Shown here in pieces: positions 1 through 9,209 of a stretch of 64,000 nt of DNA. Location of the stretch: contig NZ_CP109017.1 in NCBI RefSeq assembly GCF_036226765.1, forward strand, positions 5,023,001 through 5,087,000, read 5' to 3'. Made by a program: the position numbers and the translations under genes. The notes below the pieces were generated by a model. That model was not told where the DNA came from and did not search any database. It worked only from the letters and a program-made list of their open reading frames with translations. This stretch comes from Streptomyces sp. NBC_00670 (lineage in GTDB: Bacteria; Actinomycetota; Actinomycetes; Streptomycetales; Streptomycetaceae). The number at the start of each line of letters is the position of its first letter. The first letter of the stretch is position 1.

Positions 1-436
1 GTCCGAACCCGCCGCCGAGGACCACTGGCGGCACCGCCACGCCACCGGTGACCTCGTCTCCTACGAGGGGGACGAACTGGTCTACCGGGGCCGCAAGGAC
101 CGCATGGTCAAGGTGTCCGGCTACCGGATCGAACTGGGTGAGATCGAGGCCGCCGTGCTCCGGCACCCCGACATCGCCGACGCGGCCGTCGTCCTCGACA
201 CGGCGGGCGCCGACCGGCGCATCGCCCTCTACTACACGCTGCGGACCCCCGGCCGGGGGCCCGGCCTCGTCGCGCTCAAGCGGCACTGCGCGCGGTTCCT
301 GCCGCGCTACATGCTCCCGCGGACGGCGACCCGCCTCGACGAGCTGCCGCGCAACGCCAACGGCAAGACGGACTACCGCCGGCTGTCCGGGACCGCCGGC
401 GCGGCCCGGCCGGCGCGGGCCCTGCCCGGAAGGTGA
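1..436 (+). CDS. redM: RedM-like L-prolyl-AMP ligase, C-terminal end only
   Basis: Only the last ~144 codons are present, because the gene enters from outside the window; the reading frame begins at base 2. The visible part is the C-terminal lid of an adenylation domain: a TGDL box, then GRKDRMVKVSGYRIELGEIE, and near the end NANGKTD, which carries the lysine expected to contact the adenylate. In prodiginine clusters the gene directly before redL is redM, which activates L-proline and loads it on the carrier protein RedO for the bipyrrole branch. Substrate choice cannot be read from this fragment; the name rests on gene order. Its stop codon overlaps the GTG at 433, and the next gene probably starts at ATG 448, so the two are translationally close. 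Confidence 0.8.
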   Translation, partial: SEPAAEDHWRHRHATGDLVSYEGDELVYRGRKDRMVKVSGYRIELGEIEAAVLRHPDIADAAVVLDTAGADRRIALYYTLRTPGRGPGLVALKRHCARFLPRYMLPRTATRLDELPRNANGKTDYRRLSGTAGAARPARALPGR

Positions 437-447
437 CGGAGACGCAT

Positions 448-3400
448 ATGAACCATGGCCCGACCGGCCCGTACGGGCGGGGCGCGGAACCGACGACGGT
501 TGCCGGGCTCCTGCGACACCACCGCGAGCGTCGCCCGGACGCCCTCGCGTACCGCTTCCTGACCGGGGCCGGGGATTCCGACGGCGAGTCGGTCAGCTAC
601 CGCCAACTCGACTCGCGCGTGCGGGCGGTGGCCGCGCTCCTCCAGCGCGAGCACCTGGCCGGGAAGCCGGTCCTGCTGCTCCACCCGCCGGGGCTCGACT
701 ACGTCGCCGCGTTCCTCGGCTGCCTGTACGCGGGCGCCGTCGCCGTCCCCGCCTACCCGCCGGACACCCGGCGGTTCGGCCAGACCATGCCCCGGCTCGC
801 CGCGATCGCCCGGGACGCGCGGGCCACGCACGCGCTGACGACGCGGGAGATCTCCCGCTTCGTGGCCGGCCGGCCCGGCGACCTCGCCGCGTTCGGCCTG
901 GGCGGGCTGCGCTGGCTGGTGACCGGCGGCGCCGACACCGCCGGGGCGGAGGACTGGCGCGATCCGGGTCCGGTCCGGCAGGGCCCGGCATTCCTCCAGT
1001 ACACCTCCGGCTCGACCTCGTCGCCCAAGGGCGTCATGGTCGGCGACGACAACCTGCTGCACAACCTCCGCGCGATCCACCGGCGGCTGGAGCACGACGC
1101 CGACTCGGCGATGGTCTCGTGGCTGCCGCCGTACCACGACATGGGCCTTATTGGCGGCATCCTGACCCCGCTGTACGGGGGGTTCCCGGCGCATCTGATG
1201 GCACCCATGACCTTCGTCCGGCGGCCGCTGCTGTGGCTGGAGACGCTGTCCCGCACCCGCGCCTCCACCAGCGTCGCGCCCAACTTCGGCTTCGAGACGT
1301 GCGTCCGCCGGATCACGGACGAGCAGCGCGCGGGGCTGGACCTGAGCGGGTGGCGGCTGGCGCTGAACGGGGCGGAGCCGGTGCGCGCCGACACCCTGCG
1401 GCGCTTCACCGACCGGTTCGCGCCCTGCGGCTTCCGGGAGGAGGCGCTGCTGCCGTGCTACGGGCTCGCCGAGGCCACGCTGATGGTGACCGGGGTCCGG
1501 GCGGGCGTGGCGCCCACCGTCGGGTCGTTCGCCGCCCGGGAGCTGGGCGACGGCACGGTCCGGCCCGTGCCGGGCGGCGGTGGGGGGCGGGTGACCGAGG
1601 TCGTCGGCTGCGGTCCGGTCGTCGACGGTGTGGACGTCGCGATCGTCGACCCGGGCACCCGGCGGCGGGTCCCCTCGGGGGACGGAAGCGGTGGCGGAGG
1701 CGGTGGCCGGGTCGGGGAGATCTGGCTCGCCGGGGGCAGCGTCGCCCACGGCTACTGGCGCCGGCCCGAGGCGACGGAGGAGGCGTTCGGGGCGCGTATC
1801 GAGGGCATCGGGGGCATCGGGGGTGAGGACGGCGGCCGGTGGCTCCGCACGGGAGACCTCGGCTTCGTGCGCGACGGCGAACTGTACGTCGTCGGCCGCA
1901 CCAAGGACGTCGTCATCGTGCAGGGCCGCAACCACTACCCGCACGACATCGAGCTGACGGCCGAGCGCACGGACCCGCGCCTGCGCACCGGCTGCGGCGC
2001 GGTGTTCGCCGTCGAGGTGGACGGCGCCGAGGAACTGGTCGTCGCCCACGAGGTCGAGGGGCGGCGGGTGGACGACGCGCCCGCGCTGCTGGCCCGGTTG
2101 CGCACCGCCATCGCCGAGGCGCACGAGGTCACCCCGCACGCCGTCGTCCTGCTCAAGCGCTCGACGGCGCACAAGACGACCAGCGGCAAGATCCAACGCC
2201 AGGCGTGCCGACGGGACTTCCTCGACCTGGGCCTGTCGGTGGTGGCGGCGAGCGTGACCCGGGGCGTGGGGGCCCCGCCCCCCTCCGCCGACGCACTGGC
2301 CGCACTGCCGCCCGCCCGGCGCCGGCGCCGGGTGCTCGACGCGGTCACCGAGACCCTCACCGGGGTCGCCCCGACGGACGACCCCCCGGACATCACCGAC
2401 TGGACCTTCGCCGAACTGAACCTCGACCATCCGACGCTCCTGACCGCCGTACGCGACCTGGAACAACGGCTCGGCGTACCGATCCCGTACGGCGAACTGC
2501 TCGTACGCCCACGAGTGACGACACTGCTGTCACTCCTGCTGAACGAGGACACCAAGGACACCGAGGACACCGAGGACACCGAGCACGCCCCCACGCCCAC
2601 CGAGGACTCCGCGGCGGCCACGCCCCACACCCCCGAGGCCGTCGAGGAGTGGCTGACCCAACGCGTCGCCACCCGCCTGGACCTCCCGCCGACGTCGATC
2701 GACCCCCACCAGCCCCTGACCTCCCTCGGCCTGGACTCCAAGCAGGCCGTGGAACTCGTCTCGGAACTCGCCGCACTGACCCACCGCACCCTCACGACGG
2801 CCACGGTCTTCGACCACCCCACAATCCGTGCCCTGTCCGCCCACACGGCCACGGCCCCCGCCGCCCGGTCCGCGGCTCCCGTGGCTGCGGCACCCGAGCC
2901 GGAAGCCGGTGTCGTGCACGGCGCCGGGGCCGGGCGCCCCGGCCCCGACGAACCCGTCGCCGTCGTCGGGATCGGGTGCCGGTTTCCCGGTGCGCCCGAT
3001 GTGGACGGGTTCTGGCGGCTGCTCGTGGACGGGCGGGACGCCGTTGGCGAGGTGCCCCGGGAGCGGTGGGACGGCGCCGGGGTGGACGCGCCGGGGTACG
3101 GGGGGTTCCTCGACGGGGTCGACGGGTTCGACGCGCGGTTGTTCGGGATGTCGGCGCGGGAGGCCGCCCGTACCGACCCGCAGCAGCGGCTGCTGCTGGA
3201 GGTCGCGCGGCAGACGCTTGACGACGCCGGGCTCGACCCGGCGCGGCTCGCCGGCACCGCCACCGGCGTCTTCGTCGGCATCAGCAGCCACGACTACTCC
3301 GCGCTCCAGATGAGCCGCCCCGAGGCCATCGACGTCCACGGTGCCACCGGCAACGCCCACTCCCTCGCCGCGAACCGGCTGTCGTACACGCTCGACCTGC

Positions 3401-6400
3401 ACGGACCGAGCCTCGCCGTCGACACGGCGTGCTCCTCGTCCCTCCTCGCCGTCCACCTCGCCTGCGAGAGCCTGCGCCGCGGGGAGTGCGGCGCGGCGCT
3501 CGCCGGCGGGGTGAACCTCATGCTCACCCCCGGCCTCTCCGTGGCGTTCGCGTCCGGCGGCATGCTGTCGCCGGACGGCCGCTGCCGCACCTTCGACGAC
3601 GCGGCCGACGGCTATGTGCGCGGCGAGGGCGCCGGCCTCGTCCTGCTGAAGCCGCTCGCCGCCGCACTGGCCGACGGCGACCGGATCCACGCCGTGCTCC
3701 GGGGCTCGGCGACCGGACACGGCGGCCGGAGCAACGGCCTGACGGCGCCCCGGGGTTCGGCGCAGCAGGACGTCTGCGCACGGGCCCTCGACCGTGCCGG
3801 GCTCACCCCGGGCGAGGTGCAGTACGTCGAGGCGCACGGCACCGGGACCCCGCTCGGCGACCCCGTCGAGTGGGAGGCGCTGGCCGCCGTCTACGGCCGG
3901 GACCGCCCGGCGGACGCGCCCTGCCTCGTCGGCTCGGTCAAGACCAACATCGGGCACCTGGAGGCGGCCGCGGGCATCGCCGGACTGATCAAGGCGGCCC
4001 TCGTCGTCCGCCACCGCCAGGTCCCGCCGACCCTGCACCTGCGCACCCCCAACCGCCACCTGGTGCCGGACGCGGCCCTCGCCGTACCGACCCGGCTCAC
4101 GGACCTCCCCGGCTCCCCGCAGGCGCCCGTCGCCCGCGCCGCCGTCAGCTCCTTCGGATTCGGCGGCGCCACCGCGCACGTCGTCCTCGAAGCCGCTCCC
4201 GCGCCGGTCCGGGACGACACCGCCCCGCCGCACCGCCCCGTCCACGCCCTCTGCCTCTCGGCCCACACCCCCACCGCCCTCACCGCCCTGGCCACCCACT
4301 GGCGCACCCACCTCGCCGCCGACCCGGAGGCGGACCTCGCGGCGCTCTGCGCCACCGCGCAGACGGGCCGCCCCCGGCTCGCCCACCGCGCGGTCCTCAC
4401 CGGCCGCTCGGCCGGGGAACTGGACGCCGCGCTCGACGCCCTGGTGCGCGGCGAGGCGTCGACCGCCGTCGTCCGCGACCGGGTCCGCACCGGCCCGGCA
4501 CCCAAGGTCGCGTTCCTCTTCAGCGGCCAGGGCACCCAGTACACCGGCATGGGCAAGGGCCTCTACGACACCCACGGCGGCTTCGCCCGCACCCTCGACC
4601 GCGCCGACGCCGTACTGCGGCCGTACCTCGAACTCCCGCTGCCGGAGCTGCTGTTCGCCGACGAGGGCACGGCCCTGCTGGGCTCCACCCGGTACTGCCA
4701 GCCCGCCCTCGTCGCGCTGGAGGTGGCCCTGGCCGAGCTGTGGACGTCGCTCGGCGTCCGGCCGGCCGCGCTGCTCGGCCACAGCATCGGGGCGTACGGC
4801 GCCGCGTGCGTGGCCGGGGTCCTGTCGCTGGAGGACGCCCTCACCCTGGCGGCGGTGCGCGGCCGGCACATGGACGAGCAGCCGGGCGACGGCGCGATGC
4901 TCGCGTGCTCCGGACCGGCCGACGTGATCCGCTCGGTGGCGGAAGGGTTCGCCTCCGTTTCCGTGGCCGCCGTCAACGGCCCGGGGCGGCTCGTCCTGTC
5001 CGGCGCCCGGGAGGAGACCGACGCGGCCCGGGCCCTGCTCCAGGAGCGGGGCGTCGTGGTCCGGCCGCTGGCCGTCTCGCACGCCTTCCACTCCCCGCTG
5101 ATGGCCGGCGCGGCCGCCCCGCTGCGGGAGGCCGCCCGTGCCGTCCGCTTCGCGGAGCCCCGCATCCCGTGGATCTCCGACGCCACCGGCGAGCCGGTCA
5201 CCGGCCGCATCGGCGGCGACGAACTCGCCGCACACCTGCTCGGCACCGTCCGCTTCGCCGACGGCCTCGCGACCCTGCGCCGCCTGGGCTGCGACACGTT
5301 CGTCGAGATCGGCCCGCACCCCACCCTGCTCAGCCTGGCCCGCACAGCTACCCCGCCGGACACCGACCACCCGACGCTGTGGCTCCCCTCCCTGCGCAGG
5401 GGCGCACCGGACCCGGCGGACGGCGCCGACTGGGAGACCCTGCTGCGGTCGCTCGGCCGCCTCCACTGCGCCGGCGGCGACGTCGACTGGGCGGCGCTCG
5501 ACGAAGGGCACCGGCGCCCGCGCGTGCCCATACCGCACACGGTCCTGGAACGGCAGTCGTACTGGTTCACCCCGCCAACGGCGACGCCCGCGCAGCCTGT
5601 AGAGGAGGCACCAGCCGTGACGACACACGAACGCACGACCGGCGACGCCGAGTCGACGCCCCCGGCGGACCGCACCGACCCGCTTCAGGACCTCCTCGCC
5701 CACGTCGCCCGCGTCTGCTCCTTCCCCGTCGACCAGATCGCCCCCGACGCCCACCTCGGCCGGGACCTCGGCTTCGACTCCCTCATGCGCACCGAACTGG
5801 AACGCGCGCTGGCCCGTGCGTACCCCGGCGTCCTGGAGCGCCACCGGGGCTCCGGCTCCCTCCCGGAGGACCCGACCGTCCGCCAGCTCGCGGACGCACT
5901 CGGTTCCCGGGCCCTACGGACGGCCCCCACCATCGACGCCGCCCCCGACCCCGAGGCCCCCACCGTCCACCAGGAACGCACCTTCGAGGAGTGGCCCGAG
6001 TACGCCGAACTCCAGGGCCGGCTCCGCCAGGCCCGCTCCGGCGGCGCCAACCCCTACGGCCGCACCCACGAGGGCCACAACGCGGGGCACGCCACCGTCG
6101 ACGGCCGTACCGTGCTGAACTTCGCCTCCTTCAACTACCTCGCCCTCTCCCACCACCCCCGCGTCCGCAGGGCCGCGCAGGAGGCCATCGACCGCTACGG
6201 CACGTCCAGTTCGGCCACGCCCCTGCTGTGCGGGGAAACGCCGCTGCACCACGAACTGGACGCCGAGATCGCCTCGTTCCTCGGCACGGAGGACGCGATC
6301 GTGTTCGCCGGCGGCCACGCCACCAACGTGGCCACCATCGGCCACCTCCTCGGCCCCGACGACCTCGTCCTGCACGACGAGTGGATCCACGACAGCGCCG

Positions 6401-8292
6401 TACGCGGCAGCATCCTGTCCGGTGCCCGGCGCCGCCCGTTCCCGCACAACGACTGGCGGGCCCTGGACGCCATGCTGGACGCCCAGCGCGCCCACCACCG
6501 CCGGGCCCTCGTGCTCATCGAGGGCGCCTACAGCCAGGACGGCGACATCCCCGACCTGCGCCGGTTCATCGAGGTCAAGAAGCGCCACGGCGCCATGCTG
6601 ATGATCGACGAGGCGCACTCGCTCGGCGTCCTGGGCCGCACGGGCCGGGGCATCGGCGAGTACTTCGGCGTCGACCGCGGCGACGTCGACCTGTGGATGG
6701 GCACGCTCAGCAAGGCCCTCGGCAGCCTCGGCGGCTACATCGCCGCCCGCGGCCCGCTCGTCGAATACCTGCGGTTCACCGCCCCGCTGCACATCTTCTC
6801 CACCGGCATCTCCCCGGCGAACACCGCCGCCGCCCTGGAGGCGATCCGGGTCCTCAAGGACGATCCGCGCCGGGTGGCCCGGCTGCGCCGGCTGGCCGAG
6901 CACTTCCGCGACGAGGCCCGCGCCCGCGGCCTCGACATCGGCGTCTCGCGCGCCTCCGCCGTCGTCCCGGTCGTCATCGGCGACTGGGAGCGGACCATGG
7001 CGCTCTCCCACACCCTGCTGGAGCACGGCGTGAACGTCATGCCCATCGGCTACCCGGCCGTCGCCCGCGACGAGTGCCGCCTGCGCTTCTTCCTCAACGC
7101 CGACCACACCGAAGAAGACCTGGACCATTCCCTCGACCTCCTGGGGCGTGCCATGGCAGACCGGACGAGCGTGACGGCACCGAAGACCGGCGAGGCGGCG
7201 CCGGACACGACGGCCGACCGCGCCGCGACCGACACCCGCCCCGAACCCGCCCCGCGCCACCCCTCCGCCCCCGTCCCCGACTCCGGCCCCGACGTCCTCG
7301 TCGCGGGCGCGAGCGGCTTCATCGGCGGGCACCTGACCCGGCGGCTGGCCGAACACGGCCACCGCGTCCGGGTCCTGGTCCGCGACGGCAGCGACCGCTC
7401 CGCCTTCGACGGGGCCGACGTCGAGATCGTCACCGGCGACCTCGCCGACCCCGACAGTCTGCGCCGCGCCACGGCCGGCGTACGGCACGTCTACAACTGC
7501 ACCGGGATGTCGGCCGACTGGGGCCCCTGGGAGGAGTTCCGGGGCGTCAACGTCGACGGCAGCCGCCGCCTCGCCGAGGCCGCGCACCACGCGGGCACCG
7601 TCGAACGGTTCCTGCACGTCAGCACCACCGACGTCTACGGCTACCCGGCCACCCCCTGCGACGAGTCCGCGCCGCCGCGCGACATCGGGCTGCCGTACAA
7701 CCGCAGCAAGCTGCTCGGCGAACGCGCCGTGCGCGAGACGGCCGAGCGGACCGGACTGCCGCTGACCGTCGTCCGGCCGGTCTCCGTCTACGGTCCGCGC
7801 AGCAAGGACTTCGTCATCGAGATCGCGACCCTGCTGCTCGCCAAGCAGATGGTGTACATCCGCCGGGGCGACGTCCCCGCCGGGCTCGTCTACGTGGGCA
7901 ACCTGGTCGACGGCATGATCGCCGCCTGCGGCTCGGAGACGGCGGCCGGGCGCACGTACAACCTGCGCGACGCCGACCTGACGACCTGGCGGGAGTACGT
8001 CGAGGCGCTGGCCCACGGCCTCGGCGTCAAGCCGCCCGCCGTCAGCCTGCCGACCCCGCTCGCGCGCGGGGTGGCCACGGCGTCCGAGAAGCTCTACGGC
8101 GCCCTGCGGGTGAAGGCCCGCCCGGTGCTCACCCGGCACGCCGTCCACCTCTTCGACCGCGACCAGTCGTACGCCATCGACCGCGCCCGCGACGACTTCG
8201 GCTTCAAGAGCGAGGTCGGCTTCCAGGAGGGCATGGACCTCACCCTGGCCTGGCTGAACTCGCCCGAGGGCCGCAAGTACGTGCCTCGGTGA
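448..8292 (+). CDS. redL: RedL-RedK fusion: FAAL/PKS/alpha-oxoamine synthase plus SDR, 2-undecylpyrrole assembly
   Basis: This is a 2614-residue multienzyme. Visible domains in order: fatty acyl-AMP ligase (about 15-585; YTSGSTSSPKGVM), a degenerate carrier domain with His661 where serine is expected, an intact ACP (GLDSKQ, Ser764), ketosynthase (DTACSSS Cys995, His1130, His1170), acyltransferase (GHSIG Ser1446; HAFHSPLM suits malonyl-CoA), ACP (GFDSL, Ser1778), a PLP alpha-oxoamine synthase (GTLSKALGS, Lys2089), and an extended SDR (GASGFIGG; YxxxK at Tyr2417/Lys2421). RedL is known to activate dodecanoate, extend it with malonate and release it by condensation with glycine; RedK then helps form 2-undecylpyrrole. 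In S. coelicolor these are two genes, but here the frame runs through an acidic, proline-rich linker (about 2240-2280). ATG 448 is chosen over GTG 433 because ACGGAG lies six bases before it. Confidence 0.9.
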   Translation: MNHGPTGPYGRGAEPTTVAGLLRHHRERRPDALAYRFLTGAGDSDGESVSYRQLDSRVRAVAALLQREHLAGKPVLLLHPPGLDYVAAFLGCLYAGAVAVPAYPPDTRRFGQTMPRLAAIARDARATHALTTREISRFVAGRPGDLAAFGLGGLRWLVTGGADTAGAEDWRDPGPVRQGPAFLQYTSGSTSSPKGVMVGDDNLLHNLRAIHRRLEHDADSAMVSWLPPYHDMGLIGGILTPLYGGFPAHLMAPMTFVRRPLLWLETLSRTRASTSVAPNFGFETCVRRITDEQRAGLDLSGWRLALNGAEPVRADTLRRFTDRFAPCGFREEALLPCYGLAEATLMVTGVRAGVAPTVGSFAARELGDGTVRPVPGGGGGRVTEVVGCGPVVDGVDVAIVDPGTRRRVPSGDGSGGGGGGRVGEIWLAGGSVAHGYWRRPEATEEAFGARIEGIGGIGGEDGGRWLRTGDLGFVRDGELYVVGRTKDVVIVQGRNHYPHDIELTAERTDPRLRTGCGAVFAVEVDGAEELVVAHEVEGRRVDDAPALLARLRTAIAEAHEVTPHAVVLLKRSTAHKTTSGKIQRQACRRDFLDLGLSVVAASVTRGVGAPPPSADALAALPPARRRRRVLDAVTETLTGVAPTDDPPDITDWTFAELNLDHPTLLTAVRDLEQRLGVPIPYGELLVRPRVTTLLSLLLNEDTKDTEDTEDTEHAPTPTEDSAAATPHTPEAVEEWLTQRVATRLDLPPTSIDPHQPLTSLGLDSKQAVELVSELAALTHRTLTTATVFDHPTIRALSAHTATAPAARSAAPVAAAPEPEAGVVHGAGAGRPGPDEPVAVVGIGCRFPGAPDVDGFWRLLVDGRDAVGEVPRERWDGAGVDAPGYGGFLDGVDGFDARLFGMSAREAARTDPQQRLLLEVARQTLDDAGLDPARLAGTATGVFVGISSHDYSALQMSRPEAIDVHGATGNAHSLAANRLSYTLDLHGPSLAVDTACSSSLLAVHLACESLRRGECGAALAGGVNLMLTPGLSVAFASGGMLSPDGRCRTFDDAADGYVRGEGAGLVLLKPLAAALADGDRIHAVLRGSATGHGGRSNGLTAPRGSAQQDVCARALDRAGLTPGEVQYVEAHGTGTPLGDPVEWEALAAVYGRDRPADAPCLVGSVKTNIGHLEAAAGIAGLIKAALVVRHRQVPPTLHLRTPNRHLVPDAALAVPTRLTDLPGSPQAPVARAAVSSFGFGGATAHVVLEAAPAPVRDDTAPPHRPVHALCLSAHTPTALTALATHWRTHLAADPEADLAALCATAQTGRPRLAHRAVLTGRSAGELDAALDALVRGEASTAVVRDRVRTGPAPKVAFLFSGQGTQYTGMGKGLYDTHGGFARTLDRADAVLRPYLELPLPELLFADEGTALLGSTRYCQPALVALEVALAELWTSLGVRPAALLGHSIGAYGAACVAGVLSLEDALTLAAVRGRHMDEQPGDGAMLACSGPADVIRSVAEGFASVSVAAVNGPGRLVLSGAREETDAARALLQERGVVVRPLAVSHAFHSPLMAGAAAPLREAARAVRFAEPRIPWISDATGEPVTGRIGGDELAAHLLGTVRFADGLATLRRLGCDTFVEIGPHPTLLSLARTATPPDTDHPTLWLPSLRRGAPDPADGADWETLLRSLGRLHCAGGDVDWAALDEGHRRPRVPIPHTVLERQSYWFTPPTATPAQPVEEAPAVTTHERTTGDAESTPPADRTDPLQDLLAHVARVCSFPVDQIAPDAHLGRDLGFDSLMRTELERALARAYPGVLERHRGSGSLPEDPTVRQLADALGSRALRTAPTIDAAPDPEAPTVHQERTFEEWPEYAELQGRLRQARSGGANPYGRTHEGHNAGHATVDGRTVLNFASFNYLALSHHPRVRRAAQEAIDRYGTSSSATPLLCGETPLHHELDAEIASFLGTEDAIVFAGGHATNVATIGHLLGPDDLVLHDEWIHDSAVRGSILSGARRRPFPHNDWRALDAMLDAQRAHHRRALVLIEGAYSQDGDIPDLRRFIEVKKRHGAMLMIDEAHSLGVLGRTGRGIGEYFGVDRGDVDLWMGTLSKALGSLGGYIAARGPLVEYLRFTAPLHIFSTGISPANTAAALEAIRVLKDDPRRVARLRRLAEHFRDEARARGLDIGVSRASAVVPVVIGDWERTMALSHTLLEHGVNVMPIGYPAVARDECRLRFFLNADHTEEDLDHSLDLLGRAMADRTSVTAPKTGEAAPDTTADRAATDTRPEPAPRHPSAPVPDSGPDVLVAGASGFIGGHLTRRLAEHGHRVRVLVRDGSDRSAFDGADVEIVTGDLADPDSLRRATAGVRHVYNCTGMSADWGPWEEFRGVNVDGSRRLAEAAHHAGTVERFLHVSTTDVYGYPATPCDESAPPRDIGLPYNRSKLLGERAVRETAERTGLPLTVVRPVSVYGPRSKDFVIEIATLLLAKQMVYIRRGDVPAGLVYVGNLVDGMIAACGSETAAGRTYNLRDADLTTWREYVEALAHGLGVKPPAVSLPTPLARGVATASEKLYGALRVKARPVLTRHAVHLFDRDQSYAIDRARDDFGFKSEVGFQEGMDLTLAWLNSPEGRKYVPR
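2546..2585 (+). repeat. Tandem GAGGACACC-type 9-bp repeat coding an acidic linker
   Basis: About four near-identical 9-bp units (AAGGACACC, then GAGGACACC three times) encode repeated Asp-Thr-Glu/Lys residues. They lie between the degenerate carrier domain and the intact ACP of the RedL-type protein, so this is an in-frame flexible linker and not a CRISPR or iteron array. Confidence 0.7.
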
Positions 8293-8348
8293 TCCGGACG
8301 GCTCCGACGACCTTCGAACCGAGACGACCGAGGACTGCGAGGACTCAC

Positions 8349-9209
8349 GTGCCCATTACCGAGCGACCGCCGGGGCCGCCCGCCACGACCCCGCGGTCAC
8401 CCACCGCCTGGTTCCCGGGCCTCACCCCCGAAGGCGGGTCCCACGCCGCCCCGCTCCGCCTGATCTGCGTCCCCTACGCGGGCGGCACCGCCTCCGTCTA
8501 CCGGGGCTGGGAGGCCGCACTCGGCACGGGCGTGCGCGTCGTCCCCGTCGCCCTGCCCGGCCGGGGCCTCCGGCTGCGCGAACCGCCCTACTCGGCCATG
8601 CGCCCCCTGGCCCGCGACCTCGCCGACGCCCTCACCGACTGCGCACTCACCCACGACTACGCCCTGTTCGGCCACAGCATGGGCGCGCTGCTGGCCTACG
8701 AGGTCGCCTGCGAGCTGCGTACCCGCGGCCACGAGGCGCCCCGGCACCTGTTCGTGTCCGGCAGCGCGGCACCCCACCTCTACGGCGACCGCGCGGACCG
8801 GACCCTGTCCGACGCCGACCTGCGCTGGCTGGTCCACGACCTCGGCGGCCTCGGCGACGACCCCGCCGTCGCCGGTGCCTACCTGGACCGGCGGCTGCCG
8901 GTGCTGCGCGCCGACCTCACCGTCTGCGAGGAGTACCGCTGGACGCCGCGGCCCCCGCTGGACTGCCCCACGACCGCGTTCTCGGCCGACCGCGACCCCG
9001 TCGCACCCCGCCCCGCCGTGGAGGCGTGGCGCGCGTACACCACCGGCTCCCTCCTCCACCACCACCTGGAGGGCGACCACTTCTTCCTCAACGGCCCCGC
9101 CCGCCCGGCGCTCCTGCGCGCGGTCCGGGACGAACTCGCCCGGCACGCCGAGCCGGAGCCCCCAAGGACCCCCGACACCCCGAAGAGGGATTCCCCATGG
9201 ATCTGCTGA
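8349..9209 (+). CDS. redJ: RedJ-like type II thioesterase
   Basis: A 286-residue alpha/beta hydrolase of the TEII family. The nucleophile motif GHSMG places Ser110; a later DRDPVAP and LEGDHFFL supply the expected aspartate and histidine. Family knowledge: RedJ hydrolyses dodecanoyl-ACP (RedQ) to release dodecanoate for the acyl-AMP ligase of RedL, and can also clear misprimed carriers. GTG 8349 is chosen because a GAGGAC ribosome site lies just upstream; the frame stays open far upstream but that is a shadow of redL/K. The 3' end overlaps the redI start by 13 bases, which suggests coupled translation. Confidence 0.88.
   Translation: MPITERPPGPPATTPRSPTAWFPGLTPEGGSHAAPLRLICVPYAGGTASVYRGWEAALGTGVRVVPVALPGRGLRLREPPYSAMRPLARDLADALTDCALTHDYALFGHSMGALLAYEVACELRTRGHEAPRHLFVSGSAAPHLYGDRADRTLSDADLRWLVHDLGGLGDDPAVAGAYLDRRLPVLRADLTVCEEYRWTPRPPLDCPTTAFSADRDPVAPRPAVEAWRAYTTGSLLHHHLEGDHFFLNGPARPALLRAVRDELARHAEPEPPRTPDTPKRDSPWIC

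Noticed and set aside
2546..2585. Short tandem repeat as a possible CRISPR or iteron array
   Set aside because: Units are 9 bp, in frame and coding an acidic linker.
2530..5844. 1104-residue leftward open frame opposite redL
   Set aside because: Antisense shadow of the ketosynthase and acyltransferase region; no recognisable motif.
3429..8340. Long rightward open frame in a second phase through redL/K
   Set aside because: Only its end (from 8349) is the real thioesterase; the rest is Arg/Pro-rich out-of-frame sequence.
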